Source of the DNA: Bolinopsis microptera
Lineage: Eukaryota > Ctenophora > Tentaculata > Lobata > Bolinopsidae
NCBI RefSeq assembly: GCF_026151205.1
Contig: NC_087072.1
Location: forward strand, 5,318,084-5,382,083
Direction of reading: 5' to 3'
DNA: 64,000 bases
Below, one piece after another: positions 21,873-32,737 of this stretch (positions within the stretch are counted from its first letter, which is position 1; each line of letters begins with the position of its first letter). The notes under the pieces were generated by a model. That model searched no databases. It worked only from the letters and a program-made list of their open reading frames with translations, and was not told where the DNA came from. A program made the position numbers and the translations under genes.

Positions 21873-24800
21873 ATGCTACTACAAGTGGTAACACTCGTAC
21901 TTCTCTGGTAAGTCCTCGTACATCAATAGTAATAATCTCAAGATGTGTGTGTCTGTCTATCTTTCTGTCTGTGGGTAATTTCCGAACGGTTTAATCAAGA
22001 AAACGGTAAGAGTTACGGGGCTAAATTTTTCGGTATAGTGCCGACTAAACTCTGACCAAGCCAAATGATTAAGGTTTTTTTGAAATCGGCCGGTGGTAAG
22101 AGGTTTAATAGATAATTTTGTGACCCAAATGTGATACTAAAGTGTGTGTGTGTGTGTGTACTCTCCCACCCGATCGCTCTCTTTCTTCCCTCATAATATA
22201 TTTGCTATATAATTAGGTAATTTGGCAGTCTATACCTCAAGATTGCCTATCAAGTATTACAATTAGATACATGAGGGGCACTCAGAATTAAATTGCGGTC
22301 TGTTTGGACTGAGCGAGTTCATACTTTCCCACTTAACTGTTTTAACTACGAATATGTAATGTGTGTTTTCGAATAATATAATAGGCGGGTTTATACTTTA
22401 GCATTTCAACTGCGAAAGTGAAGTACCGGCCGTAGGCATGGGTTACACTAGTAATTAATACAGCAATTAATTGTATTAGATAGAAGTACTAATTAGAAAT
22501 ATTATCTTGCTTAATTAGCTTCACGATGATAGAATGATAATTATTTTCCCACTGTCAAGATAGTCTCAATTTTTAAAGCGACCGTTTCGCCTTTATTCAG
22601 AATGGACTGTATGTTTGGAAAAAAGAATTTCGATGTGCTTGAAAGTTAGCTAACATAAAACTTTAATTGTTTCAGGACAGTTTGTGCCGCTAATGAAGAT
22701 TCGACTCAAACGAGAGGTCAGCTTATTTCATTCCTTGTTCTCTCTGATTTTAATATCATTTATTACGATTCCTTCAATTACAAGAGTACACGTTAATGGT
22801 TAATGGTCCGTTGTATGAAGGTCCAGTTAAATAGACAGACATCTAAGCATTTTATACTTAATTTATACTATAGTATAAAATTAGATCTCATGACGATTCC
22901 TCTCTTACTTTTAATAAATAATTACAGCTTGCAATTTATTTATAGCTGATGGTCACATAATAACTAATGGTCACATAATATGTTCGGTGCTAGAATGACA
23001 CTTTAACAATTTTCACATCATTGAGACCATGATTGCCGATAAGATAGGCGCTAAAAGTGTTTGCCTCCAGGATCTGAGGCGCGATACCACATCCGAGGAC
23101 CGAAGCACCAAGAGGCAGTTGTGGGAGGTGGTAGTTCTATCACCTGTTCTGTAGCCAATCCCGAGGAGGATGACACCTTCATGATGGAGATTAACGGCAA
23201 CAGCTGGGATGAGCTTGAGGGAGTCTGGACTGAGGCTGAATTCTCAAAAGCTGTCTACGACTACGAAAATGGAACAATTGAAACTAGAATTGAAGGGTTC
23301 GTGGAATCGTTCACAAAGGAGCATGATATGGCAGATATTAGATGCTATTCGCTAAAACACAAAGGAGAAGTGTCCATGACCATCAAACTACAAGACAGTT
23401 TGACTTTAACCGCAGGTTAGTACTCATATCAACCATCGCAGAAGGTTACTTATGTTGAAGTTAAACATATCTTATGTTAAAAGAACGCTCGTGTATAAAA
23501 TCACCATTTTGTGCAGTTAGTAAACCAATTCAATCAAATTAAATAACTGAAATATTTCAGATGGGACGTGGTTCGAATATCCTTGGCAAGATGTACCACT
23601 TGAATTGTGGACATCCTCTGTTGTAGGAAGTGATGATGAAATACACTTTGAGGCCTTCGAAACCGGAAGCTCAGACGCTCATATAATTACAAGAATGGTC
23701 ATTCGGTTCAGCAGAATCCCGATCATCTACGTAGGTAGATGTATTAGTGATACCCCACTGGAAAACTTTCCTTACAGCAATCAACAGGTCTGGAGATTCG
23801 TTAAAAACGGATATCAGGATCTTACAGTCTTCTGCAACGGAGTACAAGTGGCATACCTCAACTTTCATGAAGCTCCTGATCCAGCTTGCAGTTACAATTT
23901 GGGAGAATTAGAAGCAAGATACATCAAGTTTAATGCACGGTGGGATCATACAGATAGAGTTACAGGTAAATTTTAATTGTGCATGATACTATCTAACCGT
24001 TTAAGATTAAGTACTGTTGTAACATGTTGGAGTGACACAAAATTAACACTATTACAATATTTTGTGAGAACGCGGTCCAGATATCTAGCCGGCGGTAGCA
24101 CACGACTAATGAAACATAGCTATTAACCTCAGAGATCAGCACCGCGCACATCCAAGTCGACTATGAAAATTTGATTCGATCTGTCAAGTCACCCTCAATC
24201 CTCATGATTCTAAAAACAGTATAATTCTGTTTTTACAACCTCTCTTAAATCCCAGGAATCTGCGAAGCGCCCCTGCCCTATCAGGGTGTAGCCGCTGTCA
24301 GACAACCTCCCGTACTAAATGGAGAAGAGATCCCTCTTGCATGTCCAGAAGGAAAAACACTGCACGGAACTGACCGTGTTAGATGTTATTCACCGGAAAT
24401 TCATAGCGGGGAAACTTATCATTTTGAAGGAGGCAGGCCTGTGTGTTTTTCAGGTATGACCATACAATGTACTAATACACATTGAACCTTTTTGAACACT
24501 TCATGCGTGATAGAAGTCCCAGCTTTTTGAAAAAATATCTATTTCTGCAAGCTAAAAAACTATGATTGTATTATAAACTTGGGTCAGTACAAGAAGAAAC
24601 ACTTTAACCATTCCACTCACATCACTCATACCCTTGCCAATAAGATAAACTCTAAAAACCTGTACCTACAGAACCTGACGTGCGATACCACATCCGCGGA
24701 CCGGGCCGGCACGGAGAAGCAGTTATCGGATCTGGTAGTTCTATCACCTGTTCCGTAGCCGCTCCCGAGGAGGATGAAACCTTCGGGATGGAGGTTAACG

Positions 24801-27800
24801 GCTGGCATTTTAGTGATATTCATGACTCAGTCTGGACTGAGGCTGGATTCTCAAGATCTGTCTACAGACACGAAAATGGAACAATTGAAACTAGAATTGA
24901 AGGGTTCGTCGAATCGTTTACAAAGGAGCATGATATGGCAGATATTAGATGTTATTCGAGAAAATACGAAGGAGAAGTATCCATGACCATCAAAACACAA
25001 GGTATGAACATGTGATAGGCACATCAAGGCTCGACCTCTAAACATACTATGACAATTGGGATAAAATAGTAAAAAGTGAGTGCTGTCACGTCGGCCGCCC
25101 GGCCGGTGGTATGGTGGTTTTAATACATTTGCTTCCCTCGCGGGCGACTGGGGTTTGATTCCCAGTTGGGACCAATATGATGCGGTTCAGCAACTAAACC
25201 ATGATGTGATGCTTTCATTAGAGCTTCGAAAAAACATTTGGCAAAAAAATAATATTTTGAAATTTTTAAAATTTTGTCGTCTCAAAAAAATGTCTAAGTG
25301 AAAAATTTTCGAAGTTTTTCCAAAAATTAAATTTACACGTGTTTTAAACGATTCCGATCATTTTGAGACAATAAACATTTTTATGATTTTTGGTAATTAG
25401 CTAATTAGCTAATTGTTTGTTTGTTTATAGAACCCGTCCCCAATCTCGTATCGGGAAATGACTAAACTCAGGTCTGAGTGTGAATACGCTAATTAGTAAT
25501 TATCTAATTATCTGATTGTCTGACGTGAACATTTTTCTGACAAAAGCTTTTCTCGTCGATAAGATAAACACCCTTGATTAATTTGTAACCTTCTATGATG
25601 TGTCGGTAGATCGATTTTTTCAGACGTTCTGTCTGTAATGTAGTATTAATAATGATAAGATAATACTATTATCTTTGCACTCTGCACTGCCAATGGCAAT
25701 ATCACGCAAAATATAGAAATAAGATAATCGTGACGTCACGTTATCCATGACAGTTGGCACGAGTACTGAATAGACTGTGCCTGCAGTCACGTCAGGCATG
25801 GATTTTTTTTGAAAAGCCGTGCGCGACGTGCCTTAGGAGTTGTCACGTATCCTTGGCACGCCCTATAAACACACTACGTACCTATATGGTCATTACTCAT
25901 TACATCTGACTGCACCATGACAACAGTTGCATGCAGTCATGGTGACAACAGTCATACTCATAGTATGGTCGAGCCCTTAAATTCTGAGAATAAACTATGG
26001 GCAACATTCTTACAATTCCTTTACAATTTTGCTAGAACACCTCTTCTTTAAATTCATGATATTCATTAATCGTTGCTCAGTAAGTTAAACATACAATTAA
26101 CAGGTTGGTTACCAGTCGAACGTGAGGTGGAAATAGAGTGGGATCTAGAGTCGACACCTTTAGAAATTAAAACTAATAGTGTGCTGGGGAGTAACGATAG
26201 GGTGGGAGTGTCCTTCTACTCAGCTGAGGGAGAGAATATTGCAGGAACAGTCTGGCTCTTCTTAGGCTCTACTCCACTATACTACATCGGATATTGCAGC
26301 ACATCCTTTACTAACCTCCCTGTTAATCCCCCCTCTGCTACTGACAAGGTTTGGCGTATCACTCTAACCAGAACTGCAGGTGTTAGACTAGTGATACACT
26401 GTAACGAGGTGGAGGTGGTCAACACACTGATCTCTGAATCAACGTGTGAAATGAGTTGGTGGAGCATGTTCTGGAACAAAGACGTGACAAAGATAAAGTT
26501 CGATTCCGAAGACACAGCCTCTGATTACTACGGACCACAACCAGGTGACTAATAACAACAAGCATTGGTTTAACAAAGTAACAATTTAAACTATAATTTA
26601 TAAATAAACCACCTTTCTGATTCTCTCGTAAGCTCGTGATTCTTTCTGAATAAATTTACAATGCCGTTGTGGAATTTCAAATTACGTGTTTAGAATTCGT
26701 GTAACAGTAACTCAGGACTTCCGTAATCCTCATTCACAAAGGTGACGAAAGTGTAATTGATTATGTCAGTCATGCAAATCAACAGAAACTTAGCTCCTTG
26801 TTATGACCCAATTTTATCGCCGATAATTTCAAAATTGTTATCAGGTATCGGCGATAAAAATTATTGGACCGATAATGCAAACCCTAACTCATACCCTTGC
26901 CGATAAGATAAGATCTAAAAACCTGTACCTACAGAACCTGACGTGCGATACCACATCCGCGGACCGGGCCGGCATGGAGAAGCAGTTATCGGAACTGGCA
27001 GTTCTATCACCTGTTCCGTAGCCGCTCCCGAGGAGGATGAAACCTTCGGGATGGAGGTTAACGGCTGGCATTTTAGTGATATTCATGACTCAGTCTGGAC
27101 TGAGGCTGGATTCTCAAGATCTGTCTACAGATACGAAAATGGAACAATTGAAACTAGAATTGAAGGGTTGGTCGAGTCGTTCACAAAGGAGCATGATATG
27201 GCAGCTATAAAATGTTATTCTAATAAATACGAAGGAGAAGTATCCATGACCATCAAAATACAAGGTATGGACATTGGACATGTGATGAGCACATCAAGGT
27301 TTATGTTTGTAGATTCTACAATTTTCTACGATGAAGAAGCTATAACAGTCTTGCCCCATAGTATAGTTATTACGATACATATAGATATCACCGCAGCCTT
27401 GAGGGCAGTACTAAATATTGCACGCGCGTGCGCGTGCAATATTTTATATCTCCACGAGGGCGCCAGCCCGAGGAGGAGATATTTTCGTATAGCACGGAGG
27501 GCCCAACGGGCCCGAGTGCTATACGATAGTTCTGCCCTCATGGCGAGGAATGATATCGTGTATATCCATGAGCGGGCGCTTCTCAAGTGTAGTTGTAATG
27601 CCACTAATTAGATGATCATTTACTAAGTTTTATAAATGTAAATATATCAACAATGTAATATATCCACAAGTGGGCGTTTATCACGCCCACTTGTGGATAT
27701 TTTTTTCCAACAATCACAGCAAATTAATGTACAAGATTTCAGAAATTTTACGAGAAAATCATGTTGCTTTTAGTTTAAGATGTAGAACAGGCCAAAATGA

Positions 27801-30190
27801 CTGACTATAGAACGAAAAACCAGCCACTATCAAACAATGTTTCAGCTCATTGTTTCATGTACATATGATTTTATTGTAAACGATCAATATATTAATATAG
27901 GCCCTCTCTCCCTCTCTCCCTCATCTCCTTATCTCCTTCTCACCCTCTCTCACTAAGATGAGAAGTACGAATGAGTCGGACTTTTCAATTTACTCGTATC
28001 GTACGTACTTTTCAATTCTACTGAAAAGTTCTCGTTCTAGAAATCCATGGAAGAGTTCTAAATCGCATGTTACGGACTAATATTGAGCGTTTTCAAAAAC
28101 TTGTGTTTCTATATTCCAATCGTCGATTAACTTAAAGTTTAACTTTACGAGAAACAAGCTGTTTAAATAAGTAAATTGTCTAGCAATTTTGTAGAATTTT
28201 TGTTTTACTCTTAAATGCTTGCCTGACCTAAGAATTGTGTGTTTAATTTGTTCGCGAACGGTATATTTTCTCTAACATCGGCAAACAATTACATTTTACA
28301 ACGGCCCCTATGATAATAACTCAAAAACAAAAAAATTCTATCTGAATCGTACGTCGTATGAGTCGGACTTTTCAAAGTTGCGTACAAGTACGTACTTTTC
28401 CCCCTAAACGAGTCCGTACTTCTCATCTTAGCTCTCTCACTCTCTCACTCTCTCCCTATCTTCCTTTCTCCTTCTCCCACTCTCCTTACCTCCCTCTCTC
28501 CCTCTATCACTCCCTCTTTATCTCCCTCTCTCTTCATCTCCCTCTCTCCTCCTCTCACTCTCTTTCTCACCCTCTCTACTTCTCTACCTCTTTCCCTCCC
28601 TGGAACCAGAACAAGCACCGCCAGTCGCCACAGAGCAGCTGCTACTACCACGTGAGTTGTCATTATCAGTTACCAGGGTAACCAGGGTTACCCGGGTAAC
28701 CAGTTACTAGAGTTTCTGTAGCAGCTACTGAGTGACTGGACAATCAAAAGAAGTAACCCAGAGAGCTCGAGATCACAGTCTGATCATGGACATTGAATAT
28801 GAAAGTTAAAGATCAAATTTATAACATCAATTTAAATGGCAGTTTCAAAACAAAAACAGGGCAAAATATCTTTCGGGAACACAATAGAATAGCACGTAAA
28901 ATGTCGGCCTAAATTTCAAGGTTTATCAACTGAAATAGTGAACTGAAAATGGTAAACACAAAACAATTATCGATACTGAAAAATATCACCGGCTTAGACT
29001 TAACGTCTCCACGAATTTGGTAACCATAGTAACAGTGTGTCACGTGTTGATTATGAGCCAATCATGGCAACCTGCGTGATATATAAGGTATGCTCAGAGT
29101 TCAGAGTTGATACATTCTTTACATCCACATATTGCCGTGGGAACTATTAAAGTGTACTGTGTAACTGTAATGTGTAAGTGTGGATCAATAACACTGTTCA
29201 GTGTTTAGATTTCATGTCATCTGCTCACGAGATGTATCATCAGCCCTACCGGACACAAAAATTTATCGCTACTGGACAAATTTCATGCGGGCTATATTGG
29301 CTGTATTGTTACTTGTCACGTTAAGTGTCGTCTGCTCGCGTGCTGTATTTTAAGCGGGCTGGACGCGCACTGTGTCTTGTAACATCGGGCTGCGAGTGCT
29401 CAGATGACAAAATATAGCCCGCTGGTGGATATAATTACATATCTGGCTGTTGTGGCTGTTCCTTTAAAGCTTTAATACTCTTGATCAATAAAATATTACT
29501 TGTAATAGATTGATGCTTTAAGATGACTCACATGGGTCGGTACAAGAAGAAACACTTTAACCATTCCACTCACATCACTCATACCCTTGCCGATAAGATA
29601 AGCCCTAAAAACCTGTACCTCCAGCTGAACCTGACGTGCGATACCACATCCGTGGACCGGGCCGGCACGGAGAAGCAGTTATCGGATCTGGTAGTTCTAT
29701 CACCTGTTCCGTAGCCGCTCCCGAGGAGGATGACACCTTCATGTTGGAGATTAACGGCAACAACTGGAATAGCGATAGTTTTGAGGGAGCCTGGACTGAG
29801 GCTGGATTCGCCAGAAGTGTTTACCAACACAGAAATGGGACGATATCAACTGCCATTGAGGGGTTCGTTGAATCGTTCACAGAGGAGCATGATATGGCAG
29901 ATATTAGATGCTATTCGAAAAAATACGAAGGAGAAGTATCCATGACCATCAAACTACAAGGTACTGTGATATGCAGGTTCATCGAACACTTCATGCATCT
30001 TAAGTCACAGATTTCGGAAAAACTATCTAGTTATAACATCTGCAAGCTACAAAATATTATTTTAATTTCACCTTTTTAATTGAATATAACCGTATTTTCA
30101 GAAAGGAAAGAAGTGAACCTACACTTTGGGGGAGTTGAAATGACATTGAACCTACCTGAGTTTGATTGGACATGGCCCTTTGGTATTTAA
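21873..30190 (+). CDS. Secreted modular protein, copy B: signal, Ig, X, CCP, Ig, X, Ig, Ig
   Basis: Ten exons: 21873-21907, 22676-22716, 23071-23415, 23561-23965, 24256-24453, 24672-25001, 26104-26544, 26935-27264, 29625-29960 and 30102-30190; 849 aa, all frames open. Architecture and splice phases are the same as copy A at 10404-16599. The signal, first Ig, both X domains and CCP are identical in protein sequence. Differences fall in Ig domains 2, 3 and 4 (for example MAKIRC to MADIRC and MADIRC to MAAIKC). The fourth Ig exon has an extra CTG at its start, adding one residue in frame. Intron 8 is enlarged by the 27377-29430 insertion, and the 5' flank contains a 525-bp tandem duplication and an hAT MITE, so expression may differ from copy A. 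Confidence 0.85.
21923..22451 (+). mobile_element. Helitron-like non-autonomous element, copy in Ig gene B intron 1
   Basis: Duplicate of the element at 10454-10926, again with A|TC and CTAG|T borders. It keeps a 3' segment (CGGCCGTAGGCATGGG) missing from the unit-1 copy, so the shortening in unit 1 came later. Confidence 0.55.
25088..25360 (+). mobile_element. tRNA-derived SINE-like element (Ig gene B intron 6)
   Basis: Same insertion as 13560-13840, carried along by the segmental duplication, with A and B boxes unchanged. Confidence 0.55.
27383..27560. repeat. Cloverleaf-like cluster of nested palindromes
   Basis: An outer imperfect stem (left about 27383-27410, right about 27531-27560, core TGAGGGCAG/CTGCCCTCA plus GATATC) encloses three hairpins in a row: 27412-27442 (AAATATTGCACGCG arms), 27446-27482 (ATATCTCC/GGAGATAT) and 27486-27525 (CGTATAGCAC/GTGCTATACG). 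Confidence 0.7.
27659..27702. repeat. Perfect hairpin with 18-bp arms
   Basis: ATATCCACAAGTGGGCGT is followed after a short loop by its exact reverse complement. The arm motif is shared with the flanking palindromes of the same insertion. Confidence 0.85.
27956..28428. mobile_element. MITE (473 bp) inserted at TA within a CT microsatellite
   Basis: Inverted ends AGATGAGAAGTACG and CGTACTTCTCATCT are flanked by TA (27954-27955 and 28429-28430). CT-rich microsatellite lies on both sides (27901-27953 and 28431-28600), clearly one tract split by the insertion. A subterminal ATGAGTCGGACTTTTCAA occurs twice in direct orientation. A TA duplication fits Tc1/mariner-type mobilisation. No ORF. Confidence 0.65.
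29030..29205 (+). mobile_element. Possible solo LTR or promoter-like fossil
   Basis: A CCAAT box (GAGCCAATC), TATATAAGG about 30 bases later and a downstream AATAACACTG form the U3/R/U5-like order of an LTR, starting near TGTGTCACG. No second LTR, target duplication or internal region is seen, so the call is weak. Confidence 0.25.
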
Positions 30191-30604
30191 AGAAGACGCT
30201 GTAATAACACACGAAAAAAAACATAGTTTTAAAGAAAATATACTCAAGAGATTTTAAAATTTAGTTTGTAGTTCATTTTTCTCCAATTTTTCTCCAATTT
30301 TTAATCGTTTTTATTGTGAATTAAACAGAAATTATGTATGCTGGCAATGAAAAAACCAACTAACTATTCAAAGATGACCTCTGAAATGAAAGGTGCGACG
30401 TTTTTGACAATTCCATTTTAAATGCTAATAATGACATTTTGAAAAATCGGGAAATCATTTGTTGAGGAGGGGGGGGGGGGGGGGTGTCACAGCTATATTT
30501 TTCGGCGCCGTTTTGGGAAATATGCTGCTGATAAACAAGCTTTAAAAGATGCACAATTTAACATAATTTCATGCAATTTAAAGAAATTAGGCTAAGGGAC
30601 TCAC

Positions 30605-32737
30605 ATGGATTACAGGTAGGAGACTCTGTAAGTTGCCCGGTAGTACAAATTATAGTTGAGGTTCCAGATAAAGTAAATCCTTGTTCACAAGTGACTTCAT
30701 AGTTTGATCCGGAGTTTATAGTTCCTGAATCAGGACTCACTGTTCCGTCTTGTACATTTGGTTTACTACAGGACGCTGAAATTGCTATATTTTACAAGTA
30801 CAACAAGCTTCGAACCTTTTACACACTTTAAGCCTTGAAAGTAAATTCCTACGATGTACAATGACGCAGAAGGAAACCCTCCTGCACCTTCTACTTGATA
30901 AACTCCACCACTTAATATGTTTGACCAATTTTACAACAAAAAAAGTAAGATCCCTGGGTGCTAATTTGGCCTAGTCGACCCTTGCATTGTCCCTAGCTAC
31001 TCCTCTTATTGGTAGCGACTTACCAGGACCACAAGTGGGTAGAGCAGACAGTGCACCATCGTTACAAGTAACATCAACTGGGCCTGATAAAGTGAACCCT
31101 GTTGAGCATGACACAGTGTATTGAGCTCCAGATTCAACTGTAGCCGAGCTGGGTGTGACAGACCCGTTAGGTACAGTCGGTTTGCTGCATCCAGCTGAAA
31201 TCAGGGTTACACCGTCAAAACAAAATAATAATTTTATTTGTTGCAGAATGATCAGATAAAGAACTTTCGACACCTAAAATGAGTAGGTAACAGGTAATCA
31301 GTGGCGTAATGTATCTATGTGCCGCCCCCACTATTTTTTGTCCTTCCTTATAAAATGTTCTTATGTCCTATTAGGACATTTTTAAAAAAGGTCAGGCTTA
31401 ACGGGTAATGGGTAACGAATAACGGGTAACGAATAACGGGTAACGGGTAACGGGTAACGGGTAACAGGTAACGGGTAACGGGTAACAGGTAACGGGTAAC
31501 GGGTAACGGGTAACAAACCAGTAGGAGCGGTATATTGCTGAATGAGAGATAAACTGGAGGTTGATCTTTTGGGTGTATTGGAGTGCTTACTCATACCATC
31601 CTCACCCCACATTGTACCTGATAAAAAAGACTTGCTAAATGTGCTAAAATAAGATATTCATCTTCTACAGGATCATAATTTACCCCACTACAGTACAGGG
31701 GCTATCATACTGAATATTATGCGTCAAACCTCTCTTTAAAACACAAGTTGAAACTGAATTGGTGAACACGATACAAATTAAAGGTACAATCTTCATCTTG
31801 ACCGTGACTTACCCATGGCACTGTAAGCCATCTTAAGATCACCAGAAGGAAGAAAGGAGTTATTAATCGTGAATTTACAGTTCATTGCTCCATCTACTAA
31901 ACTTCCTTCTACTCCGTCGGTCGCCACGTCGGTTGTTGAGGAACTGCAGGATGTTGGATCGGATCAATTAAACAGCTCATAGTAAAATAAAACTGTGCTT
32001 TGATCCTGCAATTGTGGTTTTTATTTATGTTTATTGGGATATTGAACCGATCCTTAGCCGTAGTACATACATATTGCATTACATGAAAAGTGAAAGTGAA
32101 ATACCAAAGTAAAGAACTAAATGTAATTACCTGACTCCATATCCAGTTGTAGCTCTTTTCTTCGCTGAGTATTTCTCACCGTACTTCTGACAAGTGTACA
32201 CTGTCATCCCACTCATCCTTCCCGTTGAAGAGAGCCCATATCCCAACCAGACGTTACTACCCGATACACTGTGAGCAGATAGCTTACCTGATATCTCTAT
32301 CTGAAAAAAGCAGATGATGTTCAAACTGATTTTTCCGATGTATGTGATCAGTCAATAAATGTTGTTACTTGTTACTTGTTTTAACTATGCATTACGATCA
32401 AATGTTAACCTCAATTTGTTTTTTTAAATATCTGGATTATAGAAATGACATGATCATCCAACAAATAAAGATATGAGTTTTCCATGACTACATAGTACAT
32501 GTACTACTGCATACATCATGAGAATAATATCAGATAAATTGTAGCAACATGCTCCAAGTAAGTTTGCACTGCTACCTGAGTAGTGTCAGCTGAAGCAGCT
32601 TTATACTTGAGCAAGTAATCACAATCAGCAGTACACCCAGAGGGGTCTGCCACACACTTCACCCCTTCAGAGTCACAAGTCAGGCTACAGAGTAGAGGGG
32701 AGATCAGGAGACTCAACAACACCCAGCACCTTCTCAT
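30605..32737 (-). CDS. N-terminal part of DOMON/CCP surface protein: signal peptide, DOMON, two CCPs
   Basis: Six minus-strand exons fit in phase: 32737-32576 (ATG; signal MRRCWVLLSLLISPLLCSLT, then a Cys-rich start), 32300-32131 (NVWLGYGLSS, GMTVYTC), 31943-31813 (VEGSLVDGAMNC, LKMAYSAMG), 31617-31519 (GTMWGEDGMSKHS), 31194-31024 (CCP) and 30775-30605 (CCP). The first four make a DOMON domain whose exon phases (0, 2, 1, 1) match the one at 5145-4143. The CCPs have four cysteines and phase-1 borders. No stop follows the last CCP exon, whose donor GTGAGTCC is good, so the gene must continue to lower coordinates. The next matching exons are the CCPs at 20033, past the opposite-strand Ig gene. 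The protein should enter the secretory pathway. Start choice is firm: the signal peptide begins at the first Met in the exon. Confidence 0.8.
31397..31514. repeat. (GGGTAAC)n minisatellite next to a splice donor
   Basis: About sixteen 7-bp units with variants GAATAAC and AGGTAAC. It lies in the intron immediately after the exon ending at 31519 (minus strand), starting within a few bases of the donor. Confidence 0.85.

Larger units (their letters stand above)
27377..29430. mobile_element. Composite about 2.05-kb insertion in Ig gene B intron 8
   Basis: Unit 1 runs from CGATA straight into ATTACATATCTGG (about 15861-15873). In unit 2 the two are separated by this block, bounded by ATATA on both sides. 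It contains a multi-hairpin cluster (27383-27560), a perfect hairpin (27659-27702), a CT-rich microsatellite with a MITE in it (27956-28428), an LTR-like promoter segment (about 29030-29205) and a terminal hairpin (about 29287-29421). The motif TATCCAC-x-AG-x-GGGC recurs at both ends and inside, so these parts may belong to one fold-back family. Confidence 0.6.
16904..30470. repeat. Tandem segmental duplication, unit 2 (about 13.6 kb)
   Basis: Second copy of 7218-16890, ending at the same TTGTTGAGGAGGG plus poly-G tract (about 30460-30485). The extra length is explained by a 520-bp insertion (17056-17577), a 293-bp insertion (18632-18924), a 358-bp hAT-type MITE (20134-20491), a 525-bp local tandem duplication (20738-21787) and an about 2.05-kb composite insertion (27377-29430). 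Confidence 0.92.

Noticed and set aside
28358-28681. 107-codon plus-strand frame rich in Ser/Leu/Pro and a matching basic minus-strand frame
   Set aside because: It is translation of a CT-rich microsatellite around a MITE; repetitive composition, no start context and no domain.
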